A stretch of DNA of 64,000 bases from Solemya velum gill symbiont (GCF_000787395.1 NZ_JRAA01000001.1:868001-932000); one strand, 5' to 3'. Counted from the first letter of the stretch, positions 28,012 through 35,168 are shown. The notes: generated by a model from the sequence alone, not told the origin. Numbers and translations are program-made.

Positions 28012-28823
28012 TGTGCCCCCCCTGCCCGCCCCGGAATCAACTGTCCGCTACCAATGCGATAGCCCCGCTGCAGGGCATCATAGGCAAAAGCCTGTGCCAG
28101 GCCGAGCGCCATTTTCAATGGCATTCCACGTGCAATAAATGCAGCAATAGCTGATGCCAGCGTACAGCCGGAGCCATGGTATTCACCCGGCAATCGCTGC
28201 CATTGCCACGACTCACTCTCAGCATCATTAGAGTGCCAGCTATGCACGATTTCATCACCATCCTCGTGCGAACCCGTCAGCAGAAGATTATTGACTCCTG
28301 TTGCGAGTAAATTATCAGCTGCCCGCAACAGGTCATCAGAACCACCAAGACGGCGTGCCTCAATCGTATTTGGTGTAAGCAAAAAACAGCGCGGCAAGAG
28401 CGCCGATACAATTGCCTCTTGCAAAGCCTTGCTGCCAGCCTCACCACCACCACCTGCGGCAAGTACAGGATCAAACACCACCGGCACACCTTCTAGTTGA
28501 TCAAGCATGGTCATTACCGCAGCCAGCGCATCAAATGAGCCGAGCATACCGATCTTGACTACATCGATAGTGATATCTGCATGAATGGCATCAAACTGGC
28601 GCAGCATGATGGATGGATCAACAGGTTCAAGCGCCGACATGGAAGATGTGTCCTGCACTGTCAGTGCAGTAATCAGCGTCAATGGGTGAGAACCGAGTGC
28701 CGAGATCGTCTCAATATCCGCAGAGATACCTGCACCACCGCCAGCATCATGACCACCTATCGCAAGCACAGTTGCTCGTCGCGCTGCTGTGATCTCTTCA
28801 CTCTGTTGACTCATATCCTGCAT
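28008..28823 (-). CDS. thiD: Hydroxymethylpyrimidine/phosphomethylpyrimidine kinase
   Basis: A 271-residue ribokinase-fold kinase that phosphorylates HMP twice for thiamine synthesis. It begins with a short variable tail, then VLAIGGHDAGGGAGISADIETISALG, FDPVLAAGGGG, LLTPNTIEARRL and the anion-hole motif GEYHGSGCTLASAIAAFIARG. It heads the thiD-thiE-hemL unit. Just upstream the accessory stretch begins. Confidence 0.96.
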   Translation of the reverse strand: MQDMSQQSEEITAARRATVLAIGGHDAGGGAGISADIETISALGSHPLTLITALTVQDTSSMSALEPVDPSIMLRQFDAIHADITIDVVKIGMLGSFDALAAVMTMLDQLEGVPVVFDPVLAAGGGGEAGSKALQEAIVSALLPRCFLLTPNTIEARRLGGSDDLLRAADNLLATGVNNLLLTGSHEDGDEIVHSWHSNDAESESWQWQRLPGEYHGSGCTLASAIAAFIARGMPLKMALGLAQAFAYDALQRGYRIGSGQLIPGRAGGAQ

Positions 28824-29035
28824 GCCGGGCTTTTCCTTTGTCTTAATTAGACATCATGGAAGCCCATGAGGAAATTTTCAAGGCGCGGGAGGCCATTTAG
28901 GCTCAGGAGGACCTTACTGAAGTGTCGAAGGCCCAGCCTACCCCGGAATATTCTTTCTGGCACGTCCGGGCTTTATCCTCAATATGAAAAACAAATTATA
29001 TGCAGTAGAGTTAAGGTATTGCTTCAAAACGTAAT
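28824..29035. other. Intergenic stretch with no supported gene
   Basis: From the thiD start to the first interspersed repeat I see no convincing gene. A short plus-strand frame (28856 onward, MEAHEEIFKAREAI, then a TAG at about 28898 and a further open run) could be a decayed fragment, but it matches nothing I know. The alternative frame 28866-29255 is arginine-rich in its first half and looks like a shadow joined to the remnant described next. Confidence 0.4.
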
Positions 29036-29105
29036 GGGGGCCAGTGGAAAAATACTCAAGGCTCCATTAAAGCATGATGAAAATAGTTTTTACTCTGACC
29101 CCAAA
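29036..29105 (+). repeat. Interspersed repeat, copy 1
   Basis: A ~70-bp unit starting GGGGCCAGTGG and ending ACTCTGACCCC, so its tips are imperfect inverted repeats (GGGNCAG/CTGACCC). Its last 28 bp (29078-29105) are identical to 29996-30023. The GGGTCAG...CTGACCC tips resemble sequences that often flank REP-type (RAYT/Y1 transposase) elements; no such transposase is in the window. Confidence 0.75.
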
Positions 29106-29255
29106 TATCACACTTCCCCTGTTAGAAATGTAATATTTAATGCTGGTAAAACCAGCCGCATTAATGTCGCTGATTTCATGTCTGACTTAGCCGTAAAATC
29201 AGAGCTATGGAATGAATGGAAAGGAAAAATGCCAGTCATCTACGATCGTGTATAA
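29106..29255 (+). pseudogene. 3' remnant of an NmrA-like NAD(P)-binding protein gene
   Basis: The frame encodes NVIFNAGKTSRINVADFMSDL followed by VKSELWNEWKGKMPVIYDRV and a stop. The TSRxxVADFM element and the short conserved tail are typical of the C-terminal end of NmrA/SDR-like NAD(P)H-binding proteins. The N-terminal nucleotide-binding part is missing; repeat copy 1 is immediately upstream and runs into the frame. It is most likely a gene truncated by the repeat or by a deletion next to it. Confidence 0.55.
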
Positions 29256-29302
29256 CAAGGCACCCGCATAGCGGGCGGGACGTAATAACAAAAAGTTGAC
29301 TT

Positions 29303-29935
29303 ATGGAAATACTAAGATACAAGCGTAAACATGTTACTTCTTCATCAATTGTGGCATTTGTGTTGTTACTTGTTTTAATGACTCAGGCTCATGGCGATGT
29401 GGACAAGTGCATCAAGCTCTATAATGAAGCCAGCTATCAGCAGGCATTTGAACCCTGTAACAGTGCAGCTGAAAACGGCCATGCTCAGGCACAAACCATA
29501 CTGGGCGAGTTTTACGATGACCAAGGGGAAGTGGAAAAGGCTCGCTTCTGGTGGGAACAGGCGTCCAGCTCTGGCTACTTACCGGCGCGTAATCTGCTTG
29601 CGCAGAAACATTATTATGGCGGCTCTGTATTAGGAAAAGAAAAAGGCTGGCAGCAAAGTTACAGCAAAGCCATGTCGATATGGAAGGAAGATGCTTTTAT
29701 GGGTGTTGCAACGGCACAGTTCATGGTGGGTGAAATGTACCTGACAGGAAAAGGCATGGAGCCAAACCTGGCAGAAGGCTGGGCCTGGATGAAACTGGCT
29801 AGTAATAATGGTTATAAGCTTGCCGATGACCTTCTATATGAATTTAAGCATCAAATTACGGCGGCTCAACATGAGGCAGCAGTTTTAAAATTGAAGGAAT
29901 ATGAAAAAATCATAAAAGGCAGGAATTCAGAATAA
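29303..29935 (+). CDS. Secreted Sel1-repeat protein
   Basis: A 210-residue protein with a signal peptide (hydrophobic SSSIVAFVLLLVLMTQAHG). At least two Sel1-like repeats follow (AAENGHAQAQTILGEFYDDQGEVEKARFWWEQA, and ATAQFMVGEMYLTGKGMEPNLAEGWAWMKLASNNGY). Sel1 solenoids bind protein partners. It stands alone between copies 1 and 2 of the interspersed repeat, like a small cassette. A partner cannot be named. Confidence 0.85.
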   Translation: MEILRYKRKHVTSSSIVAFVLLLVLMTQAHGDVDKCIKLYNEASYQQAFEPCNSAAENGHAQAQTILGEFYDDQGEVEKARFWWEQASSSGYLPARNLLAQKHYYGGSVLGKEKGWQQSYSKAMSIWKEDAFMGVATAQFMVGEMYLTGKGMEPNLAEGWAWMKLASNNGYKLADDLLYEFKHQITAAQHEAAVLKLKEYEKIIKGRNSE

Positions 29936-29945
29936 TTGGATAATT

Positions 29946-30023
29946 AGGGTCAGTGCAATAATGCCCGCACCACTCAAGACGCCAATATAGTAAGGTGAAA
30001 ATAGTTTTTACTCTGACCCCAAA
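29946..30023 (+). repeat. Interspersed repeat, copy 2
   Basis: A 78-bp unit beginning AGGGTCAGTGCAATAATGCC and ending in ACTCTGACCCCAAA. The last 28 bp are identical to copy 1. It lies 10 nt after the Sel1 gene and 48 nt before the cation-efflux gene. Confidence 0.8.
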
Positions 30024-30071
30024 CGTTCCAAACATTTCCAAATATCTTGGGTTGCAATAGAGGTTCTTCGA

Positions 30072-30686
30072 ATGAGTGGTTGTTGTGACAATGAATGTTC
30101 TATAGATGCTCTTCGTGCAAAGCAACGAGGAACTCTTCTGATTGTTCTTGGTATCAACGCAGTCATGTTTCTGGTTATTGTGAGTGCAGCATTGTATAGC
30201 CGTTCAACAGCACTGCTTGCCGATAGTTTTGACAACATGGGAGATGCCCTGACATACGGACTTAGCCTGTATGTCGTTTCGCGAAGCAATAGCGCTAAAG
30301 CCAAGGTAGCCTTATTTAAAGGCTTACTTATTTTCTTGGCAGCAATCATTGTGTTGTCTCAAGTCATTTACAGGTTATACATTCCAAGCACCCCTGTTTT
30401 TGAAGTCATGGGTGCATTTAGTATTATCAGTCTTGCTGCAAATTCCGTTTGTTTCTATTTACTTTGGAAGCACCGCGACGAAGATGTCAATATGAGTTCA
30501 GTGTGGGAATGCTCACGCAATGACATCGCATCCAATCTTTCGGTGCTGATTGCAGCTGGAGCAGTTTGGCTAACCGGCACAGGGTGGCCCGATATCGTAG
30601 TCGCGTTAGGTCTTGCTTTTCTTTTATTGCGTTCGGCGTATCGTGTAATTTCTTCGGCATGGGAAGAACTTCATGTTGCAACCTAA
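30072..30686 (+). CDS. Short cation-diffusion-facilitator-type transporter
   Basis: A 204-residue membrane protein of the cation efflux family with about six helices and no C-terminal cytoplasmic domain (classical CDFs are about 300 residues). LLADSFDNMGDALTYG carries the first metal-site aspartates. The second site reads CSRND where canonical members have HxxxD. An MSGCCDNECSIDAL N-terminus adds three cysteines that could bind metal. It probably exports a divalent metal; which one cannot be told. It is isolated between repeat copies 2 and 3. Confidence 0.85.
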   Translation: MSGCCDNECSIDALRAKQRGTLLIVLGINAVMFLVIVSAALYSRSTALLADSFDNMGDALTYGLSLYVVSRSNSAKAKVALFKGLLIFLAAIIVLSQVIYRLYIPSTPVFEVMGAFSIISLAANSVCFYLLWKHRDEDVNMSSVWECSRNDIASNLSVLIAAGAVWLTGTGWPDIVVALGLAFLLLRSAYRVISSAWEELHVAT

Positions 30687-30710
30687 CAATGCGCTCGTTC
30701 AGATGCGTTA

Positions 30711-30787
30711 TTGGGATCAGAGAAAAACACCTGCGACTTAATGCACCATTGTAGTATGGTGGAAACAGTTTTCACTCTCACACCGCA
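30711..30787 (+). repeat. Interspersed repeat, copy 3 (degenerate)
   Basis: It aligns with copy 2 along its length: GGATCAG at the left and TGGTGGAAACAGTTTTCACT toward the right. About 21 of the last 28 positions match copies 1 and 2. It lies 24 nt after the cation-efflux gene and 43 nt before the SRPBCC gene, so each of two genes is followed by a copy. Confidence 0.65.
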
Positions 30788-30830
30788 TGTTCCGTTTGAT
30801 GGCAAACAGATGCCATAGGGATTGTTAGAT

Positions 30831-31274
30831 ATGGTCGATATCATTCATCGAGTAGGGATTGCAGCTTCGGCTGACGAAGTTTACAGCGCCCTGACAACCA
30901 ATGAAGGACTGGCCAAGTGGTGGACAACTGATACCACTGGTGCAGGGAATGTTGGTTCAATTATCAAGTTCAGGTTTGATGGTGGCGGGCCGGATTTCGA
31001 AGTTGCAGAGCTTCAACCAGATTCAGTAGTACGCTGGAAACACTCAGGTGAAATGCCTGGTCCATGGATGGGTACAGAAGTATCATTCCATTTGTCTCGT
31101 GGTGATAATCAAACGTACGTACTCTTCTCACATTCCAATTGGAAAGAGCCATCAGATTTTATGGGGCACTGCAGTACCAAATGGGCTGTATTCTTGCTAA
31201 GCCTTAAAGAGGCGTTAGAGAAGGGAGAAGGCAAACCCTTTCCTAATGACATTCATATTGATCACGATGAATAA
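30831..31274 (+). CDS. SRPBCC (AHSA1-like) domain protein
   Basis: Start chosen at ATG 30831, since the longer frame begins at a TTG three codons earlier with no better ribosome site. The 147-residue product fits the START/Bet v1-like AHSA1 group: HRVGIAASADEVYSALTTNEGLAKWWT, GSIIKFRF, VVRWKHSGE and the C-terminal SLKEALEKGEG helix. Such proteins hold hydrophobic ligands or act as chaperone cofactors. No partner is adjacent. Confidence 0.85.
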   Translation: MVDIIHRVGIAASADEVYSALTTNEGLAKWWTTDTTGAGNVGSIIKFRFDGGGPDFEVAELQPDSVVRWKHSGEMPGPWMGTEVSFHLSRGDNQTYVLFSHSNWKEPSDFMGHCSTKWAVFLLSLKEALEKGEGKPFPNDIHIDHDE

Positions 31275-31390
31275 ACTGTCATATCCCTACTTCTTCAACT
31301 ACAACCCTTTGAGGGAGACGGACTTACTGCCGATACGGGCCACCTGTTCTCTTTGACCTTATGCGTATTTGATTATGGAGTACCGACTCA

Positions 31391-31639
31391 ATGACAAATG
31401 TAGAAACAATTACTGAATTTCTGGGCTGGTGTACCGTTTTGAACCTTGGGATTCTCACATTCTCAACCGTCATGCTTATAACAAATGTAGGCGACTGGCC
31501 GAAAGGAATTCACAGCAAGCTATTTGGAGTCCAGAAAGAAGGTCTGGATGCGATGTACTTTAATTTCCTGGCCAACTACAAATTGGCAATATTTATTTTT
31601 AACTTGGTTCCTTATTTAGCACTAAAGATAATGGAATGA
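31391..31639 (+). CDS. DUF6868-type small membrane protein
   Basis: An 82-residue protein with two membrane helices (TEFLGWCTVLNLGILTFSTVMLI and YKLAIFIFNLVPYLALKIM) around a short loop. It matches in layout the small DUF6868 family; no role is known. It is followed 6 nt later by the DoxX gene, probably as one transcript. Confidence 0.75.
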   Translation: MTNVETITEFLGWCTVLNLGILTFSTVMLITNVGDWPKGIHSKLFGVQKEGLDAMYFNFLANYKLAIFIFNLVPYLALKIME

Positions 31640-31645
31640 TTCTCA

Positions 31646-32005
31646 ATGAATATCCGCATCGTTACCTACATTCTCGTTTTAGTATTCGCCCTTTCGGGTG
31701 GTGCAAAGCTCGCGGCTTTGCCTTTTGAGGTTGAAGCGTTCGCGCGTTGGGGATACACGCCCAGTTTCATGTATCTCACGGGCATACTTGAAGTTGCAGG
31801 CGCAGCTGGCTTGCTCATTCCGCGGTTGTCCGCACTTGCGTCTGCCTGTCTTGCTATCCTGATGATCGGAGCTATCGGCACTCACGCCATTCACAGCGAA
31901 TGGCCAATGTTCGCAGTCGCCGTTGCTATTTTCTGTTTTGCCACGTGGCGTGGCTGGTTTGGGCGTTGCGATATCGCCCAGCTCTTTTCCGGATCTCGTG
32001 CGTAA
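31646..32005 (+). CDS. DoxX family membrane protein
   Basis: A 119-residue protein with four helices and the DoxX pattern SGGAKLAALPFEVEAFARWGYTPSFMYLTGILEVAGAAGLLIPRL. DoxX-like proteins are associated with quinone-linked redox reactions and oxidative stress, but most are uncharacterised. It lies directly behind the DUF6868 gene. Confidence 0.85.
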   Translation: MNIRIVTYILVLVFALSGGAKLAALPFEVEAFARWGYTPSFMYLTGILEVAGAAGLLIPRLSALASACLAILMIGAIGTHAIHSEWPMFAVAVAIFCFATWRGWFGRCDIAQLFSGSRA

Positions 32006-32189
32006 CGCGTCATTGAGAAACGTCATCCATATATTTTAGCCAGAGCAACTGCGGTATAATTGCATCTGACCCAGAAGTGGTTACTCGACACAACAGGTAA
32101 GTTCCTCTCCCCCGCACACTGATTTGCAGAGGATGCAGAGAAATTTGTGCTAACCGGTTTTTTCATACACTCAACATCAAGATTCTATT

Positions 32190-32696
32190 ATGTCCACCTT
32201 TCCATCTGAACAAAGCTGTTACTTTTGCAGAGTCTCTAACGGCGAAACTGATCCCTTTATTTTTGAGAACAGATCATTCCTCAGTGTCTTTGATACCAAC
32301 CCGGTTAACCCGGGTCATGCATTGATCATCCCAAGAAGGCATGTCGACTCAATCTTTCATCTGAATGAAATGGAAGAGGCGGATTATTTTGATGCGATCA
32401 AGGGAGTCAAAAGCGTTATCGAAACAACTGACATGACAGATCTCTATGAAAACATGCTTCACAGGGATTACCTGAAAGACCTCCCCAAGGGCCACATAGA
32501 AACAGTGTTACAACTGCCTTTTCTGGGAGACAAGCCTAATGCATACACTGTCGGCAATAACGATGGCAGAGAAGCAGGAAGAAGCATAGACCATTTACAT
32601 GTCATTCTTTTGCCGCGTTATAAAGGAGATGTGGAAAACCCAAGAGGTGGTATACGTAACGTGATTCCGTGCAGGGCTAATTACCAAAGAAGGTAA
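32190..32696 (+). CDS. HIT-family nucleotide-binding protein with altered triad
   Basis: A 168-residue protein with CYFCRVSNGE, the HIT core NPGHALIIPRRHVDSIFHLNEMEEADYF and the triad region SIDHLHVILLPRYKGD. The family motif is HxHxH; here it reads H135-L-H137-V-I139, so the last histidine is replaced by isoleucine while the nucleophilic middle one remains. Members hydrolyse or transfer nucleotide monophosphates. A possible -10 (TATAAT, 32055-32060) lies in the 184-bp gap upstream. The gene is single. Confidence 0.85.
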   Translation: MSTFPSEQSCYFCRVSNGETDPFIFENRSFLSVFDTNPVNPGHALIIPRRHVDSIFHLNEMEEADYFDAIKGVKSVIETTDMTDLYENMLHRDYLKDLPKGHIETVLQLPFLGDKPNAYTVGNNDGREAGRSIDHLHVILLPRYKGDVENPRGGIRNVIPCRANYQRR

Positions 32697-32721
32697 ATGT
32701 AGAAACTGCTTCAGGAAATAA

Positions 32722-33384
32722 TCAGAGCGCCATTGCCAGCATGGCATCAATATCGCTGATGATAATTTCACCGCGATTAGTAACGAGCAGACCCTGCTTT
32801 TGCCAACGAGACAAATGACGGGAAACAATTTCTCTGGCTGTTCCAAGCTCTATGGCCAGTTCAGATTGTTTGATTTTTACAACCTGATCATTACCCATTT
32901 TTTCAATCAGCAATCCGGCCAGGCGATTCTCCACCGGAACAAATGCATGATTGGCAAATCGTTCTATAACCTGCTTAAAGCGGGAACCAATATTATTGAA
33001 GATCCAGTGCTGAAATTCACTGGAGCTATCCATCCACTGTTGAAACTGTTCCTTTTCCGTCCAGCAAAGCCATCCATCAGTCTCCGCAGACGTGATGTAG
33101 CTAAAGTTCTCATCATTGATCAGATTAATCAGTGAGTGAATACATAACTGACCCGGTTCAATCCGGTAAAGCAACAGACTCCGTCCCTGATCATTTTGTA
33201 GTTGCACCCGAATCGCCCCTTGGCCTAACAAGACAAAACGATTACAAGGCTGACCCGGCTTGAATAAAGTATCACCCGCCTTGAAAGCCTGCTTTTTCCA
33301 ATTGTGGTCATCTAACCCGGGAAACTTGGCAGCAGCAGGAAAGACGTCAGATAGAATGTGTTGTTCGGCCTGTTTTAGTTCCAT
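32722..33384 (-). CDS. Crp/Fnr-family transcriptional regulator
   Basis: A 220-residue regulator with an N-terminal cyclic-nucleotide-binding-type beta barrel (FKAGDTLFKPGQPCNRFVLLGQGAIRVQL...GRSLLLYRIEPGQLC) and a C-terminal winged helix (VVKIKQSELAIELGTAREIVSRHLSRWQKQGLL). It lacks an Fnr-type N-terminal cysteine cluster, and its cAMP-contact residues are not obvious, so the effector is unknown. It lies downstream of the small secreted peptide gene on the same strand. TGTGA-type palindromes near that gene make local regulation plausible. Confidence 0.92.
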   Translation of the reverse strand: MELKQAEQHILSDVFPAAAKFPGLDDHNWKKQAFKAGDTLFKPGQPCNRFVLLGQGAIRVQLQNDQGRSLLLYRIEPGQLCIHSLINLINDENFSYITSAETDGWLCWTEKEQFQQWMDSSSEFQHWIFNNIGSRFKQVIERFANHAFVPVENRLAGLLIEKMGNDQVVKIKQSELAIELGTAREIVSRHLSRWQKQGLLVTNRGEIIISDIDAMLAMAL

Positions 33385-33419
33385 TCGGTTTTATCGCTAC
33401 ACTGCAAAGTGCGGCGATC

Positions 33420-33448
33420 AGGATAATGACTGGATTGTTCATTATCCT
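33420..33448. promoter_or_regulatory. Inverted repeat upstream of the Crp/Fnr gene
   Basis: AGGATAATGA and TCATTATCCT form a perfect 10-bp inverted repeat with a 9-nt spacer, 36-64 nt before the regulator start. A second, CATTGAT (33456-33462) with ATCAATG (33472-33478), lies just upstream. Either could be an operator or an mRNA hairpin. Confidence 0.45.
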
Positions 33449-33496
33449 ATCAAATCATTGATAAGTACTTGATCAATGTCAGAATAACAGAACCTA

Positions 33497-33517
33497 CCTC
33501 ACCCGGCTTGGGTGAGG
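33497..33517. terminator. Strong hairpin between the peptide and regulator genes
   Basis: CCTCACCC-GGCTT-GGGTGAGG is a perfect 8-bp stem. A smaller stem (CCCG-AAAC-CGGG, 33542-33553) followed on the minus strand by five T residues precedes it, close to the peptide stop. Together they probably end or attenuate the peptide transcript before the regulator gene. Confidence 0.5.
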
Positions 33518-33566
33518 GCTGTATCAAGTGTGATGTAAAAACCCGAAACCGGGATTCTATGAATTA

Positions 33567-33818
33567 TCAGATCTCGAAACCTTCAGGCCAAGCCATACCG
33601 TCTGCAACAGTGACGCTTTCCTCTTGGGCCACATTAGATGTCGTGCTGAAGCCATATGGCCAATCCATACCGTCAGACACTTCAGTTTCAGTACTCTCTA
33701 CTGCTGAATTTGCAGTGAAGCCATTGGGCCAATCCATACCGTCAGCCAATTCTGAAGCATGTAGTTGTGAAGCACTAACCAGTGCCACTAAAGCCAGTGA
33801 TGTAACCAATGTTTTCAT
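33567..33818 (-). CDS. Secreted 83-residue peptide with three DGMxWPxGF repeats
   Basis: The start is set at MKTLVTSLALVALVSASQ (33818); the longer frame to 33890 adds a hydrophilic leader that would hide the signal peptide. After a likely cleavage at LHA/S (residue 21) the mature ~62 residues contain three copies of one motif: DGMDWPNGF (26-34), DGMDWPYGF (49-57) and DGMAWPEGF (73-81), spaced 23 and 24 residues. The spacers are Ser/Thr/Val/Glu-rich and differ from each other. There are no cysteines. I recognise no family. It could be a structural repeat protein, a precursor of short released peptides, or a binding protein. No modifying enzyme or dedicated transporter is adjacent. Confidence 0.8.
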   Translation of the reverse strand: MKTLVTSLALVALVSASQLHASELADGMDWPNGFTANSAVESTETEVSDGMDWPYGFSTTSNVAQEESVTVADGMAWPEGFEI

Positions 33819-33849
33819 GATCTTTATCTCATTAATTTCGGATGCCTGC

Positions 33850-33881
33850 AGTATAGTGAGCAGCAAATAAAAGTCATGTGA
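33850..33881 (-). promoter_or_regulatory. Predicted sigma-70 promoter of the repeat-peptide gene
   Basis: On the minus strand the -10 TATACT (33855-33850) is preceded, at a 16-bp spacing, by ATGACT (33877-33872) as a -35. This puts the transcript start near 33843 and leaves a leader of about 25 nt. The -35 is weak, as expected for an activated promoter. Confidence 0.5.
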
Positions 33882-33920
33882 CTTAGTCACTTAGAAAAGA
33901 AGTTATGTGATATGGTCACA
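33877..33920. promoter_or_regulatory. Pair of Crp/Fnr-like palindromes
   Basis: TGTGA-CTTAG-TCACT (33877-33891) and TGTGA-TATGG-TCACA (33906-33920) are two inverted repeats with a 5-bp centre, 29 bp apart. The first is centred at about -41 from the predicted start of the peptide transcript, the classical position for a Crp/Fnr activator contacting polymerase. The centre is one base shorter than the E. coli CRP site (N6). They lie in the divergent gap shared with the VF530 gene. Confidence 0.55.
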
Positions 33921-33963
33921 CCTGTCAGCCTTCAGCCATTACATACATTGAGCGGGTAGCAAT

Positions 33964-34410
33964 ATGAATAATGAGATTAATTACACGAATAATCCGCTAC
34001 ACGGCGTGGGGCTGAAACAACTACTCACAGAAATCGTTGATCATTACGGTTTTGAAATTTTATTTGCCTACTTGAACATCAATTGTTTCAAAACAAGGCC
34101 AAGCATAGAATCCAGCATGAAGTTTCTGAAGAAAACGGATTGGGCGCGTGAAAAAGTTGAAAACTTTTATTTGTACCAGTTTAAAAACTTACCCCGGGCC
34201 TCTTTTGAGCAGTATTCACTACCTCCAAGGGAACGAATCATTCCGGATGATCAATCACCCGGCGAGCCAGCCAAGCTAAGCCTGGAAGATGCTGAACACT
34301 TGCAGGAAAAACGAGAAGCCAGGTCAACTGAACGAGATCATGGAAAAAGAGATCACATGAAAAAGGATATTGATCCCTGGGCAAATCGGAAAAGAAAATC
34401 AAAATACTGA
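33964..34410 (+). CDS. VF530 (DUF2132) family DNA-binding protein with long tail
   Basis: A 148-residue protein. Residues 8-75 match the VF530 fold: [62 protein letters not shown]. Family members are about 75-90 residues; here about 70 extra residues form a charged tail ending [14 protein letters not shown]530 from Vibrio was described as a DNA-binding fold. It diverges from the repeat-peptide gene. Confidence 0.85.
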   Translation: MNNEINYTNNPLHGVGLKQLLTEIVDHYGFEILFAYLNINCFKTRPSIESSMKFLKKTDWAREKVENFYLYQFKNLPRASFEQYSLPPRERIIPDDQSPGEPAKLSLEDAEHLQEKREARSTERDHGKRDHMKKDIDPWANRKRKSKY

Positions 34411-34473
34411 AGCATCATTCACTCCACCACTGCCCGTTAACACAAAATAATCTCTCACAAAGGAATTGAGTCA

Positions 34474-35133
34474 ATGTCAAAACTGACTTTAGTCATCGGA
34501 AACAAAAACTACTCATCCTGCTCGTTAAGACCCTGGGTTTTTATGAAGCATTACCAGGTTGTTTTTGAAGAGAAGAGAATAGCGCTCTTTACCGATACAA
34601 CAACGGATGAGCTATCAATATACAACTCAGATTTTAAGGTTCCGATATTGAAAGAGAATGAGTTTGAGGTTTGGGATTCACTATCAATTCTTGAATATGT
34701 TTCTGAGCAATATCTATCCGGTCAGGGCTGGCCTGCTGATGCAAATGCTCGAGCGGTTGCCCGGTCAATCAGCACCGAAATGCATTCCAGCTTTTTCAAT
34801 GTGAGAAATGAACTGCCAATGAACTGTCGCAAGGAGTTCAATGGTATCAAGCTGTCCGAAGGCGCGGTAAGTGAGATAGAACGAATAAAGGAACTATGGA
34901 GACGATGCCGAAGTGAATATGGCAGCGGGGGCGAATGGCTGTTTGGAAAATACTCCATCGCTGATGCCATGTTTGCCCCCGTCGCCCTTAGATTCAATGG
35001 CTACAATATTCAACTGGATGGAATTGAAAAGGAATATGTGAATAGCGTGTTAGCGCATCCGGCCATTGTCGAGTGGATAGAGGCGGCCAAGCTGGAAACT
35101 GAAGTGATTACGGAAGATGAAATTGATGTTTAG
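34474..35133 (+). CDS. Glutathione S-transferase family protein
   Basis: A 219-residue protein with the thioredoxin-fold N-terminus LTLVIGNKNYSSCSLRPWVFMKH, where the Ser-Ser-Cys-Ser segment holds the catalytic serine region, then FKVPILKENEFEVWDSLSILEYV (glutathione-binding cis-Pro and SI motif). A helical C-domain with YSIADAMFAPVALRFNGY follows. The substrate is unknown. Codon use is AT-richer than the flanking core genes. Confidence 0.9.
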   Translation: MSKLTLVIGNKNYSSCSLRPWVFMKHYQVVFEEKRIALFTDTTTDELSIYNSDFKVPILKENEFEVWDSLSILEYVSEQYLSGQGWPADANARAVARSISTEMHSSFFNVRNELPMNCRKEFNGIKLSEGAVSEIERIKELWRRCRSEYGSGGEWLFGKYSIADAMFAPVALRFNGYNIQLDGIEKEYVNSVLAHPAIVEWIEAAKLETEVITEDEIDV

Positions 35134-35168
35134 CCAACAAACTTCAAGAACCATGAGGGAAATCAAAC

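Noticed and set aside
28866-29255. 129-codon frame as a single intact gene
   Set aside because: Its first half is arginine-rich with no similarity, it spans the interspersed repeat, and only the last ~50 codons resemble a known family.
29252-29298. attC-like sequence after the NmrA remnant (TAACAAGGCACCCGC...)
   Set aside because: The right-hand GTTGACT does not fit GTTRRRY and the arms do not pair well.
30683-30715. Possible integron attC site after the cation-efflux gene (ACCTAACAATGCGCTC)
   Set aside because: The left box fits RYYYAAC, but no matching GTTRRRY box pairs with it, the length is wrong and no integron integrase is present.
32040-32072. Possible fourth copy of the interspersed repeat (GCCAGAGCAA ... 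CTGACCC)
   Set aside because: Only the tips are similar and the interior is too short and different.
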